64,000 nt of DNA, taken from Orthonyx spaldingii. Lineage: Eukaryota > Chordata > Aves > Passeriformes > Orthonychidae. The stretch lies in NCBI GenBank assembly GCA_013397795.1, contig VZTJ01002649.1:434001-498000 (forward strand), given 5' to 3'. Below the pieces are notes generated by a model. That model was not told where the DNA came from. It searched no databases and saw only the letters and a list, made by a program, of their open reading frames with translations. The position numbers and the translations under genes are program-made. Positions 9,541 through 23,496 of the stretch are shown here, one piece after another; the stretch's first letter is position 1; every line of letters starts with the position of its first letter.

Positions 9541-11625
9541 CTGTCATTTGGTGTGTTGCAGCATGGGCAGAGCTGACTGCCGGGGTCATTAATCTGAGTT
9601 CGCCAGTTAACCTAGTTAGAAACTGTTGAAAATGGCTAAGTACTTTATTGATGATTAGCAGGAGTGACAATATTGAGTAACACCCAGGGTAGCCTCCTGT
9701 TCAGGGTAACCCAGGTCCTTTTCTGGAAAGCTGAAGCTGCACAAGTAATGACAAGGCAGTCATCCCCTTCTTCACAGTCTGAAACTAGTTTACAAATGGT
9801 TAATGATAGCTGATCAAATGGAAAAAATTTCCTCTCTTGGCCACTTTTCTGTTGCCCTTCTAGCCAGTGCTACCAGCCCTGGACCTGGGTAACATTTAAA
9901 TTGAAGCTCTTTTCTTGCCCAGCTGGCGTTGGCAGGTCAGAACCTCCCAATTTGGCAGAGGTGATCAACTTCACCCTTGAAGCAGACAGTTCTTTGCCAA
10001 TTGGTTTTTGCACATGTAAGTGTCCTCTAATTTCTGAGCCCTGCAGAGACAGCAGATGCTTTCAATATGTGTGAGGGCAGGTGAACATTATATTTTGTCC
10101 ATGCAAAAGAGAGGAGAAAAAACACGGAAGTGGGAGCCAGCACAACCTACAAAGCTGACAGAGGGTGAACTTGTGGCCTGAACGTCTCTTCTCAGCACAC
10201 TCATGTCTTATGTCCCAAGAAAATGTTTTCCTCTCCTATCATGCCCCACCGTACATCAGAGACCAGCTGCAGCATAGGTGCCCACACAGAGGAGAGAACA
10301 ACTTTGGCCCTCAGCCTCATGTTACTTTTGGGCACAGTCCTGGCAAACAAGATGTCCCTGTCCTCAAGTGTCTGAACTAATTTGGCTTGTGCATGTTCAC
10401 ATCCTGATAGAGGTGATGGCCATGATTCATTTTCACTGACTAGCTGACAATAGACCTCCTTTTCTTCTTTGGTGAGTCGGCACAGTCCCATGGTGTGCTT
10501 GGGGAGGTGGCGTGGTGTACCTCCAGCATGAGCAGGGTGCATGTGGTTGTAGTCAGCTGGAAGCCTGTAATATTCCTTGACTCTTTCCTACAGCCTCTGT
10601 ATCAGCCAAGGACTGATATACTGGATAGGAGGAAGGAGGCAGCACACTTCCACTGAGGTGTGCAAAGACTGGGTGTGCAATGGTCTTGGTCTTAGGTGAG
10701 TGGGGAAAGATGTTAATCACTGTGATGGGAGTCTCCTGTCATTCTGTTCATCAGAAACACTCTGCACACTGTTGCCCAGACTTCCCTATTCATGTGCTAC
10801 CATGGCAGCATCAAAGCACCCAGTTACCAATGGGAGAGTTGCAGCACTGCCTGTCTTGGCACGCATGGACTGGTGCACGCAAGGGGTGCATCTCCTCAGG
10901 AGTATACCCTCAGTTTTGTGTAAACCTGCTGGCTGGGAGGTGCCACTCATTGCCACTTGGGCAATTTGATGTTTGCTATGCAGAGAGGTGATGACTGCCT
11001 TTCTCCCTGTATCTTGGTCTTTGCCATTATTTGGGTGCCCTGTGCAGCTGCTTGAGGTCTGCTAGCAGTGAACTGGATGACTCCCAGATGAGCCAGGAGG
11101 GGACATATCTCTGCAAGACATTGTCTAACTTCTCCCTGGCATGGCAGCTGATAAATCCTTCAGTAGTGTAACATTGTAGGTTTAAAGATATTGAGACTGA
11201 AACACTAAAATACTTGTCCTGGTTTTATTGCACCCATTAAATCTGTGAACAAAGGGAGAACCAATATGGCTTGTCCCAGAGACTAATCATTCCTTGGAGA
11301 CACATCACATTTGACTAAATTTCTCATCCTGGTGACCAGATGGATGGCAGTATCAGTATTTGCACCTGTGTGCCTCATCATTTGCACCTGCGTGCCTCAC
11401 CCTTGTAGGGTAAATGCCTTCTCAGCCCAGTGCGTTCTCATAACTCTTGCTGAGGTTGGTTTTGAGGATCAGCACACTGGCATATGGAGAAATCCACTGA
11501 CAGCGCCCCGGCCAGAGTGGTGCCAGATGGGCAGAGGAGTGGTCCTGCACTCATCACACAAGCCACTGCTTTTGCTGAAGCTGAACACTGTTTCTAAAAC
11601 TGTCCTTTTATTCATTGAGTGATTT
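9541..11625. other. Second compositionally distinct block, origin unknown
   Basis: About 2 kb of more balanced composition between AT-rich flanks, with open frames of 100-113 codons on both strands (10201-10542 minus, 10680-10991 plus, 11311-11622 plus). None has a motif I recognise, and overlap on both strands is what reduced stop-codon density gives by chance. The left part (TACTTTATTGATGATTAGCA near 9640) again gives a minus-strand AATAAAG. It could be an old retroviral or other transposon remnant or ordinary unique sequence. Confidence 0.3.
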
Positions 11626-14600
11626 TTTTTTTAAGCATTTGAGTTAGTCTATTAAGAGCACTACTGACATCCCCAGCTCCTACAATTAACATTTCAAGAA
11701 AAATCACAGCCAGAAACAGCAAGCCTTTAGAAGAAAAAGTAAGACAAACATGGATTTCATATCCCCTGCTCCCCTCTGCCACTTCAACCCAAAGCACAGG
11801 GGGCTTGGCACAGAATTTGTCTTCCAGTTACTCAAAGCGGTTACACAAGGAAGTCTCTGTAAATCATCTGTTATAAACTCGGGTCATCTCTTTCTGCTTT
11901 GGGGTGGGTTTTTTTACTGCTTTGTGATTTGGAAAATTATGTGGGCAAATGTCATTATCACCAAGGGTTTTTAACAACCGGAATCTAAAGAGGCTTGGAT
12001 AAGCGAAAGCAGATGGAGAGTAAACATGGTGCCTTCGATTCTGCAGAGGCCACTGAATAAATATGCACTTCACTTGGTTAAAATAACACCTATTGGCAGT
12101 AATTGTTGTTGAGTTGTTTGCCAGTGGGTGTCTAATCACTCTGGCAAGAGCTAGGTGATCCACAAGCTGTTACAGTGTACTTTTGGCTCCTTTTGTGTTG
12201 TACAACCTCACAGATTTCTATGCTAGGAAACTATGAAGGGATCAGTGATGTTTGCAACATGAAACTGTTATTGCAGGTTATGCTGTTTTCCCAAGCTATG
12301 CAAAATTCTATTGCACCATCCTACACATTGCTTAGTGGTTACTTTTAGACCAGATTTGCTATTAAACACCTATGTGAATGTGATTCAGGACAGGGTCCAA
12401 AAATGGCTTTCCCAAGCCAGAACTACACATGAGGCAAATTTGGCTGCCAGCTCTTTTTGGACAAAGTCAACATTTTCCTTGGAAAGACAGCAGTGGACAT
12501 GAAAATTCTTGATTTCAAGTCTGTGGCACCAACATGCCGATCTAGTCTCAGCACAATTAGGAACATACAACTGCAGAGCTGGTGTCACTGAGGGCTGTAG
12601 AACTCAAACCAGGAGAGTGTGGGCTGTCAGGTGAGCAATGGGGATGTCTTTCAAGACCCTGCCCAGGCATCAAAACCTGCTGCTATTTTGCTTTCCAGAG
12701 GTCAAAACCCAGGGATCTCAGTGGAACAGGTGCAATGCTAAAAGATTTGGGATGGGATTAGATAATCTCATGCCAGACTAAGGAATCAAACCAGAGTCAG
12801 TCTGAAAATTCCTAAAATTGACAGTCTCTAGCAGTACCTTGAAATGGTAGCAAAGCTGTTGCTTATAAACTGAAAACAACAGTACTAGTGAATGGCAGAA
12901 AAGTGCACCTGCTATTATGTTCATCTTTCTGGCTGTGTGGTTACCTGCTGTATTACTGACAGCATTGAGTAACACTGTCACATTGAGGTAACCCTTCCAC
13001 ACTGTTATTTTCTTTTTTTAAACATACCAGTGATTAAATCTATGAGGGCAGCCAGCATCATGGAAAATAATGCTGCATGGATTTATTGTCTTTTTTACCT
13101 TAAAAAGACACTACCAACTGCCACCTTGCCTCTATTCTCACCCTGCAGATGACAATTCCCTGGTAAGCAGGACATTCAACAGAAGACATGCACATCAGCT
13201 TGTTTTCTAGTGGTGTTTAGGTGAGGTCAATGCTGGCCACCTTCCTCTTACTGGTTACCCAAAGTTGAGTTTCTGCATCTTCCTCTTCTTCTCTGATATA
13301 AAGACTTTGTCAAGAGAGAGGAGTTACCATGACAGTGCCTCTTAAATAGTACAAATTCAACACATCAGTATCTGTACAATAAATACAATCGAGTACTACT
13401 TATAATGCATTATTCTGCATTCATTGGGTGATAATTTGTGCAGAGGGGTGCAACTAACACTTATTCATTCAATTATTGGAAAGTAATTCTTCAAATCAGA
13501 AATGCTCTGGGCTTGGGAAGGAACAGAACACAACTGACAAGTCATTAAAAAGACAGAGCTCCAGTTGCTAAAGTAGAACCACTGATGAGGTTGTCCTTCA
13601 TGGAGAGGCTGATATACTGGGTGCTGGATCAGGCCTATATTCTCAGTGAAGAGCAGACTTATAAGAGGCTCTAACAAAGCTGTGTTTTATTTTGTAGGAG
13701 ATCATTATTGGTATGCCCAGTTGCTGCCAGACCCCAGAAAGTCAGGACTCATGGCCTTAAGGCAGGCAGAGGGAGTTCAGCCAGGTTCCCTTCCCTGAGA
13801 TGGAAGGCATTAAAAGACAACTCAGTGATACTTCCTCTGTTGTGAGACTGAAGCCAAGACATGATGTGTTTCACACCAAGGTGTGAGTCTTCTTGTGCTG
13901 TGCATGTCACAGCTGAGCCAAGCCACCAGGAGCAGCTCACAGCAAATGTACATCTTTGTATATCTCCTAGATCCAACAAATAACTGCTCTGTCTCCGACT
14001 GGAGTACATAACACACTGCAGATTTTTCCAGCCTTGTTACTCTGCACTGGGAAGTCCTTGCACCCCATTCAGTTGCCTCTGACACACTGAGTCTTTCACA
14101 ATAGAACTATGCAGACCAAGCTGTTCTGTTGTTTTGCTTAGTTGAGCATCGTATTTTTTTTTCTTTTAAAGAATACTCTGTATCATGCTTTCGCACTTGT
14201 AGAGATTCTGATAAACTGATTTTCTAGTTCAGTGGTTCGCTACTCTAGTTCACTATGAACAGGTGAAGGAAGATCTGTAATGAATATCTATAATGAATAT
14301 CTTTTACCTCTCTCCAGAAATAAGTGGTAAAAATTTCTTCGATGCGATTGGTGAGACTTGAAATTTCGAGATGAATTATATTCAGGTGCTCCAATGCCAG
14401 TCTGAATGATTTGGTTTAATGAACATGGGGGTTGTTCAACAAATTTTCCATTATTCTCCTCATTCCTCAGGTGAATAACTGTTGTGATGAGCTAACACAC
14501 CCATATAAATGACATCCCGAAGGGAAGACAATTTACCTGGCAGTACTTCTGAATCCAATTCTATTTGTTTTCTGCACAGTGATTAGCATTTACTGTTGCA

Positions 14601-17600
14601 CGTGGTGCCACTGAGCTCAGTGAGCCACTACCATAAGGACTTTAGCCTCTTACATCTTCACTTATGCCTGCCAGAGCAGTATGCTCAGGAAAAGATTCCC
14701 TTCTCATGTGCTTATTCATTCCATTACTATAACACTTCATACAGTTACCATTAGAGTTTGTTCATACAGTTACTACTGGAGAAATAATAGCTATATTTCA
14801 ACTAAAAAATTCTAAAAAATATTTTAAATAAATTCAAATGTGAAAAGAGGTATCAGTGATACTGTTTAATATTGCCTTTTGCTTGCTGTTGTTAAAAATA
14901 CATTGTGTCAGTGAAAAATTAAGTCACTTCTCTGCAGTGGGACAATAAAGCAAAAAAAATTACAACTGTATGAAATATAGCAAAATACGGTCATACTCTG
15001 GGAACAAACAATACAAGGTTCAACAAAACAGAAGTGACTTGCTTCAACTGTATGCACAGAAGAAGAGATAAAAAAACTCATTCTGCCTTTATCACATTTC
15101 ATAACATGAAAATTTATAGCATGTGCTTAGTCTTCAAGAAAATTGCACTGTCTGTTGTTTCCTTTCTGTCAGACAGTTCCTTGAGATTTCATTTAAGTCA
15201 GTGGAAATCTTCCTGTGGATTTCAGAGGGCTCTTAGTCTGACTACTGTGCACAGAGTGCATTCACACACCCTAGGCCTACAAAAAGCTCCCAGTAGATAT
15301 AAGGCTTTCACCAAAAAGAAACACTGAGACACTCTAGGCACAGAAGTATGTCTCTTCATACATCTGAGATAATGACCATTTTACTGTTCATTTGCTCATC
15401 ATGCTCATCAGCTACACCAGCACCAATATAGGCAGAAATAAGAAGAAACAGAAAATATCGAGTCCCTGAGCAAGTCCTTGTTCCTTAAATGTTGCATGCA
15501 TCTCAATAGTACTGTAGAACAGGAGACAATTCAAAGAAAGGCCAAAAAATCCAGGGTATGGCAGCAGCTATCATGAAAGTAATGCCTCAATAGCATCCTA
15601 AATACAGTCCTAAGTCTTCAGAGCTTAGGAGGTTAAAATGTAGAATTGACAAATCCCAAGTGGCATGGTGAAGGTGAATACAGCATGATAACATTTTTTC
15701 AGATGTAGGTGCTAAGAGCAAAAGGAAATAAGAGCATGGTCTGGAAGCAACAAGAGACAATCCTCTGCAGTTTAGCTGCGTAACATAGCCTAAGCTTCTT
15801 GTGGGCAGCAGGAATAATAATGTATTGAAAAATTGCTGGACATATAATTGGAAAAAAAATCTACTGAAAAACTTTAAAAAGTAAGACACTGTTTCACTGG
15901 GGAGGTACCCCAACAATCTGTTTACATCCCATATGAGGGTGGGAAAAGATTCTGGTTATTACTGTGTGTTCCTCCTGTCCTTGTCCTTCTCCAGACACCT
16001 TGTCCACCTCCACACACAAGTGGGTCCTGGAGTTGGGATGACTTTGCTCTGTCAGGTTACAACCACTCACCTGATTATTTGACTGCAGCCATAACTTTCA
16101 GTAGTATTATTTCTGACAATTAGAATTTCACATGTATTTTGAAGTATTAATTGCAATGCTAACACTATTCTTTAACATCATTAGTGTCTAACAATATTGT
16201 TTCTGAAGTGGAATTGGTTTGGGTTTTTTTTAAAATACATATTTTTGTTAATGAACTAAAAAGACCTGACAATGAAATTTCATGTATTTCAAGCAAATTC
16301 AATCTTAAATAAAAGTCTTATTAAAATGGAGATTAAAGGGATTAAAATGGTCCTTGGTTTTACTTCTTTCACTATTGAGCATTCTTTGAAATCTTTATGT
16401 TTTTGATATAACTGTTTTTCTATTTGTTACTCTTTTTCTCATATGAAATGTGCTTAGGATTTACTGGAATCTCTAGTGAAAATGACTGTAACAATATGTA
16501 ATATGCAAAGTACACAAAGTGATAGAAGAGAAATATTTGTGCTCATACACTTTCCGTTATCATCTAGTCATTTTCCCTGAAATTACCCAGATGCTCAACT
16601 CCTATCCCCTGAGTGACTTTAAAAAAATCTCAATCATGTGTTTGTTATACCAATGACAGGTTGAAGTTCTCAGATTTTTTTATGCAACTCAAGAATTATG
16701 GAAGTACATTGAAGATATAAGTGGAATTAATTGTATAGTTTGCCTATTAAAAGTCAGTTAAAAAAAGAGAAAGAAACCCTAAAAAAACCCCAACAAAGCT
16801 TGCTGCTGTTTGTTTCCACCATGCAGCACAAACCACAGTGCATAAACAGAATATTCATAATTATCTTTAAAAGTATAAAGAAAGATTACAAAACCTCCAC
16901 CAAGTAAAAGAGAACAGCCACTTCACTGGTGTTTCTGAAGATGTTATTTGGGTGAGAGCTGGAAACAGAGCCTTACAGTGAGACTGACTACTTAACTGGC
17001 CGGTATGATGTTATTTCAGTGCATCAGACAGAAACAAACACTAAACATAAATAAGCAAAGATTTTAATCTGTAGTGGATCCTAGACTGATTACTGGGGAT
17101 AATGTATTTAATAAATAGCAGGAGAGAGTGAGGACAAGTGAGTCTTATGCCACAGGAAAACATTTTGAAATTACCTGTTTATCAGAAATCATTTAAAGAA
17201 TTGGATTGAGACAAATGAATAGTAAATCCCACTAATTTTATCTACAAAACATGTACCTTCTTTCGAAGTAAGATAGAGTCTTAATGTTCATGTAGCCCAA
17301 GTTTTTTTCTTCAGAAACACTGTTGAACAAGAGCATTGCTTATTCTTGATGCTTTTGTGGTCTCCTTTTTATTCTTTTTTCTTTGTTCACTTGTGTTGAG
17401 TTCTAAGTTTGGGAAGATAAATAAACAAACACACAGCACACATAAGGGTACAAGCCAAGTCAGACAAAGTGAAGGATGTAGATGCAGAAGACTGGAGGTG
17501 CGACAGTCCATCTCAGTAGGACATGCAGGATGAATCAGGCAGAAGGGGTGATAAACCTTAGCAACCTGAGGAAAAGCTACCTGTAATATAAAAAATCATG

Positions 17601-20600
17601 TTTCTGTGAAGAAACATTTGATTTTTCTTAAGTGACTAGGAAGCTGCAGGATATTTCATACTGTGCAGGTCGCTGGTGCTCAAGCCAGCAAAGGATCAAG
17701 AGTATCTGTAGATAACACTAATAGAGCCAATCTGACACAGGCAGAAAGCAGTCAGTTTATATGCTGCCTGTTTTAGAAAGCCACCATTCATTCTGTTAAG
17801 CTATTTATACAGTGATAATATTCTGAATAGAAAGACATTTGTGCTAGGCGTTTCCTTATCTTATGCACTACATAAACATTGCATACCACCTTAATTGTAT
17901 TTAGCAGACAGCTAATTTATTCTCAGCTGGTCTTGGGAAGCTATAATTCATCCCATACATGTGAGCAATTGCCTCCTCTTTCTGTAAGAACAACTCCATG
18001 CAGAAATGCTGCAGGATACTGGGATACTTGCCATAACAATCACTGACAAATAACGACCCCCATCCCAAGAAGGTTTGACACAAACATTGTGGTCTTTTAG
18101 TACAGTGACCTAGTACTACAGTTTAGGACTGCATTGTCATTATAAACTGAAGTATAAGTACATTCTTTTATTATTCATACTGATTAATAGCCCTGTATAC
18201 TGTATGGCAAAGGTGCTAGAGCAAAATTATTAATAATTAGAATTAAAAGCTTTTCTAAATTCCTCTGCCTACAATATTGAAGCCAAAAAAGTTATGACAT
18301 ACCTCTGAAACTATGAGCAGGACAACTCAGGACAACTACCTTTGCATTTGACACACAATTTAAACTATTGTTTGAAGAATGCTTCCTTTAAACCCTTATG
18401 TATTTATTTGTGTGGTTTGCATAGTATCCTGTTGTCTGCTGTGTTGATGCATCTCTCATTACTATCACCAGAAAATAAGGGCAGACAGTTATAGAGGCAG
18501 AATAACACCAGTAGAAGTAGGGAGACAGGGATGTCATGCGTGGTTGCACACACATTCTTAGAAAGCAGTACAATGCAAACATCCAGAGCCAGCTGGCACA
18601 TTGACACCCACATTGCACAGGATCTTTTGGAGCATCTTTTGTCAAAGCAATCACAACACTGCCTACAACATTTTCTGCCACACCCCAGAAATAGCCCAGG
18701 GTTCCAAACACTGCTTTGCCCAAGTAAATGGAGAAAAGGGAGGCAGCACCCTCCTGAAAAAAAAAAAAAAAAGCAACAATGCAATTTATAATTTCATGGT
18801 GCTAACTAATTTTTCTCAGTTGTTATCAGAATAATAGTTTAGAACATTATTGGAAATACTGTAGAAGAAAATGAAGCTAAAACTGGAATGAAGAGAAAAC
18901 ATTTGTTGTGTTTGCAACAAGTGAAAATTCCCTGGAACAAGTGAAAAATTTGGTACACCAAGAAAATCTTGTACTTTCCAAAGCAGTAATTGCATTTTTA
19001 TCTTTATCTATTAGCTCCCTCTAGTTAGTGCCAAGGCTGTAATGATGGGTGAAATAACCTTTAAGAGAACAGGTGGCTATCATTAAAATGTCCATGCTTT
19101 GTTCACAGAATCTAAAAATCTCATCAAAAAGACAAAGGGTAATACTAGATTAGCAAAAGCAGAGAGGTTTGGTTGGTAATATTAAGATTGCTGAATATAT
19201 GACACAAATTCTTGCCAAGAGCTTCGTTTTGCTTTAAGATAATTTGAAATCTTTTTTTTTTCTCTTTCGGCCTTTTGTTTTCATTTCCTCCTAAGGGTGT
19301 AGAAATAGTCTGCTGAGTTCATCTGCTTTATGTCAGTCAGAAATGTCTCTGTACAGAGCAGAGGGAAAGAAACATTGCTAATGGAAAATCCTGATTTAAG
19401 GAAAACCACAAAATTATTCTGAACATATAATAGTTTCTTCTTAATATTTGAAAACTAATAAAACCACTGAAAATTAACTATTTAAAAGAGTAATTCAATC
19501 CACAAAACAAAGCAGATTGAATTTTCAATTGCTTTTGTAAAATTCACAAGAAAAATGGCCTAATAACAAATTTTGTGTAGATGTATAATTTTTCCAGAAT
19601 TTTAATTCACAACTAAACAATTTTCTTCCTCCCTTAAATCTTTCCCAAATGCTTCAGCTTGACTGAATGAAGGACTAGTAGTGGACCAAGACTTTATAAT
19701 GTTTATTAAAGCACATGACTATAGTTTTTTAAAGGATTTGGACATTAGTTCAAATCACTGACCGCTTCTGAAATGTGGTACATTTCTCTGATTAAATTTT
19801 TTAAAGTTATACCTTTTTGATTGCAAAGGATACATTTAAGGAAGATTCCCTTTCTTCTAATGAAAATCTTGTTGTCATTTTAGGGTACAATTCAATTGCT
19901 ACTGCACGTAACTTGAAGTGCCTCAAAAACCTTAAGGACCGTTAAAAAATAAAGTCTTACTTTCCTTCATATATGCTTTCATACTGTAGAGAGAAGAAAT
20001 CAGAACAAAACTAGACTGAAGTCAGTTGTCTCACTCTGACATGGTTCAAAGTGTGTGCCAAAGCCCAAGACCTTTCATTTTTGTATGTAAAGTGTGTTAA
20101 TTTGTTCCAGGGAAGTTCCCAGGAGTATTTGCAATGAGCTGACTGGCTTGAAGTCAAGCCTCAAATCAAATTAGGCATTAGTAACCAAAAAGATATTTAA
20201 GGATGTTTTTGCAGTTACATTTTATACCTATAAATATTTTGAAACTGTGGTATGCCACATAATTTTATATTTTGCAGTCATTTATTAAAAAAAACTACCA
20301 TTATGTTACTTTTTATTCATTTTAACTATTTTAAATATTAATTGCAGTAAAATTTTGCAATTGTAAAAAAACTCCATGCATTTTACACCAGCACAGAAAA
20401 CCTCACATTCATATACACACACAGCAAATGCATAAGTACTATTTAAATTTTTCTGCTTCTTGTTATAATCAGCATGTGCTTAGTATAATGGCACATTCAG
20501 GGTAAATTAAAATCAAATATAATTTATCAGCTATGCTGTAAGAGCAAATATGTCTGTATGTATTTGTGTTTCTACACAAATAAGTACAACAAACTAGCAG

Positions 20601-21744
20601 AGATTTTTCTAGTCAGCAAAGGGTATCAGCCTATGATTTTGTAAATAACTACATAAACTGCTCACTCTCATGGAGGGCAAGAAGGGATAATTGTGTTAAA
20701 TAATTAACAGGATGAAAGTGTAACAATGATATCTGAACAATAGGGCAGAACTTCAAGGTCTCATCTGGAAATAAACTGTACCAGTGTTTTTGCTGATTAC
20801 ATTTAGATATAATTTCCAATACATTAGAGAATTTACTGTGCCCTTCAAGAGCTAAGAATGCATCAACTCAAAGCATTTGGTTTTGAAAGTATTTTAAATA
20901 CTATCAAGGAGACAATTTTCTTCCTGTCTGATGATGTCCTTTTGGCTCCAGTATCAAAATCATTACATGTTTTTTGTAACTATAAAACCATATCCGAATG
21001 CCTCATGCTTCACAAATGCAAGTTAAACTTCACTTGTGATTAAATTTGAATGAAAACATATCACTAATTTCTAACAAGCTTGATGGACATCTGTCTTTGT
21101 TGTGATGCCTACAGAAATTAAATCTCTTAACAAGTGAATCACTCTACACAAAAATGCACATATATGGGAGAGCTTTGTGGGATGAAGATGAAAATCATGT
21201 TCACAATTGCACAAAGCCCTTGCAGCAAGGTGTAGCCAGCTGATGAAGTAAACGATGGGATTGTTTTTCAAAACAGCCTTCAAGCTTCCATGTACCTAAA
21301 ATAACCATTTTTAGGGTATTGTTCCATAGAGGTTCAACAGGGACTTGTGGCCTGTTCAGCATGGATCTGGAGCAATGTTGTGCTCAGGTGCATGTTTGGC
21401 CCCACAGACGCAAGTACCAGTTCACAGGCTTCCTAACAATCAGTTTGGAAAATAAGATTCTTTGAAAGGTGCACCTTTCTGGGGATAAGCTAGCCAGGAC
21501 ACTGAAACCTCAAAGACTCCAGAAACAAAAGTCCTGAAAACCAAGTCCCATGCATCGCTGCATTGTGCCGCTTCTGACATGCATGGGACACCAGGTATGA
21601 ACCATTTCTTGGCCACCTGCAGTGCTCCTGGCCCTGAAATTGTCCTGGATGTTGCTATTGCAATGAAACTAGTGTGGGAAACTCATAGCCAACTCAAGTC
21701 TAAACTGGGAGCTAGCTCATTAGGGCAGCTGTGAGAAACAATTT
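11626..21744. other. Long non-coding stretch, no gene or clear repeat
   Basis: About 10 kb of AT-rich DNA. I see isolated homopolymer runs (one listed separately at 18757) and a twice-repeated TAATGAATATCT at 14278-14302. A fragment near 15190-15215 (TTTAAGTCAGTGGAAATC) recalls the old amniote repeat at 23430 but is too short to call. Open frames in the region are short and unremarkable; none shows a domain or splice-site-framed exon that I could support. Confidence 0.55.
18757..18772. repeat. Poly-A run (16 A)
   Basis: An uninterrupted run of 16 A on the + strand. There is no recognisable retrotransposed sequence immediately upstream, so I treat it as a simple repeat and not as a retroposon tail. 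Confidence 0.85.
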
Positions 21745-21840
21745 ATGAAGTTTAAGGCCAGAAGGGACCATTAGTTCATCTAGTCTGACCTTGTGTACAT
21801 CACAGGCCATTACATTTCATCTAGTTATGACTGCATCTTG
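21745..21840 (-). mobile_element. Ancient CR1-type LINE 3' end
   Basis: The + strand reads TTTAAGGCCAGAAGGGACCA, then TTAGTTCATCTAGTCTGACC, then a segment ending ACATCACAGGCCATTAC. This is the reverse complement of the 3' UTR of an old CR1 family that is abundant in turtles and crocodilians and survives as relics in birds. Only the last 100 bases or so are recognisable. Recognition is from memory of the family; the start and end are approximate. Confidence 0.75.
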
Positions 21841-23429
21841 CTCCATTAACTCTGTTTTATTTATTTGTGCTTTTCTGTCACGCAGCTAGACCTAAAGTCA
21901 AGACAGGGAGAGGCAAATACTTGTCACTTCCTTTAGAACTGTGTCTAATCACTCATCTTGGATCAACTAAGGACAGATGTGTCCTCAGTTTTCATCTAAA
22001 TAGACTGGGCTTTTTCCCACATACTGGCTTATTGTGCCTTTATGCACTGTATCAAAGACCATTAAAAAGCATTGCCTATTTTCTTTCCACCTTCAGATTA
22101 TTTCTTGAGAGGTTTTTTGTTTGTTTGTTTTTTTCTCCTGCTCATTTCAAATTTTTTCTGAGAAGATGAATTTATTCTGGTTTTGTCTGCAAAATGCTCT
22201 ACTTGTCTCAGTCCTAATATCAGTTTTGTGTTTCTTCAGGTTTTTCAGCGATATTTTACAACTGTGGAGGATTCTCTTAGTAGTCAGTTTTGTACTGTAC
22301 AGAGAGATAAAATTACCTTAATCTCCTCTTCTAATCACTTCTTCCTTGTTCATACACTCAGTGCTCTTATTAACTTTGTTATCACACCAGTGGAATTTCT
22401 CATGTTGAATTGCTTTTTGCATTGTGACCTCTAATGCTCATCCAGGGCCATTGAGCCCAAGTATATGTTTTCATGTGCTCTCCTGCCTTCTTTGCTCCTA
22501 AGCAGACAATCTAGCACTTATGTACATCCAGGGCCCTGCTGTATGTTTTTGGTTGGTTTTTTTATAACTTTACTCATTGCTGTGGTGAGAAAAGGATCAG
22601 ACTCTGTAGTACCCTCCCATAAATGGCTTCCTTCAGCCTCAGGCCACCCGCTGATCATATTAGAATTGAAAGTGCTAATGTACCACAAAGTAACTCTGGA
22701 GTCCCAGAATTAAAGGCATATTTAGTGCTCGGTCCTGGGACCTTAGACATTTGCAGTTCAAAAGTTTAAAAATGGTCACAAAAATTACACAAGGTCTTGT
22801 GTGTTGTTGCTGTTGTTAATTTTGAACCCTCCACATCTGTGAGATCATATTTTCCATAGTATTTCCATTAAGCCTGAAAACATGAGAAGAAAAAAAGACA
22901 ATTGCTTATTCAAATTAAAATATAAACTATTAAAAATGGAACTCCTATCCTATTGAATTGGAGATCCTGATGTACTTGCAGAAGTCAACAGAACTGCAGA
23001 GAATTACGGAAATGCTTTCTCTTAAAAGCTACTATTTTCTTAAGTAAATTTAGCAAGGCTAACTTCATAAACAAACAGTTAATCCAAGATAGGCATCATG
23101 GGATTTCTTGGTTCATGTCAGTTTGTTCATCCTGAACATAAGGTCAGTGATCCTCCTTCTCTAAGACTACATCACATCTCCAAGAGATGTTATGTTTTGC
23201 ATTTATATTGCTCACAAAGTGGAATTAGCAAACCAAGTGAACATTATGTCCCTTGCTATAAGCACATTTCATTTAAATCCTTTTGTATTCTGCCCTTTGT
23301 TTCACAGAGGTGTACTTCAGCTTTTGAAAGCATTGTTGGAAAATAAGAGACAATGTGCACTGACCCTGGGAAAATACCATGCTTCCTACATCAAGCGGAA
23401 AATCTGGCCTTCATTATGGAAAACTCAGA
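21841..23429. other. Non-coding, nothing recognised
   Basis: AT-rich sequence with a T-rich patch including a (TTTG)n-like stretch near 22113-22130. The Phe/Leu-rich open frames here follow from that composition. It may include more of the ancient CR1 at 21745, decayed beyond recognition. Confidence 0.5.
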
Positions 23430-23496
23430 GTGAAATCCAGACTCCACTAGAGTCAGTGGAAAAACTCCCATTGACTTTACAGAGGTCATGGGTTTC
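23430..23496. repeat. Imperfect palindrome, probable ancient amniote interspersed repeat
   Basis: The left arm (GTGAAATCCAGACTCC then AGAGTCAGTGG) and the right arm (CCCATTGACTTTACAGAGGT then CATGGGTTTC) are inverted copies around AAAAACT, matching at roughly 17 of 29 aligned positions by my hand count. The wording resembles a short palindromic repeat common in turtle and crocodilian genomes (a GAAATCCTGG arm paired with AGTCAATGGG). Family identity is from memory and unverified. Confidence 0.5.

Noticed and set aside
18388..18784. Cys-rich frames of 111 and 126 codons on the minus strand
   Set aside because: Two overlapping frames in the same strand with no motif; one starts in a poly-T (poly-A on plus) run. 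The Cys content follows from local composition.
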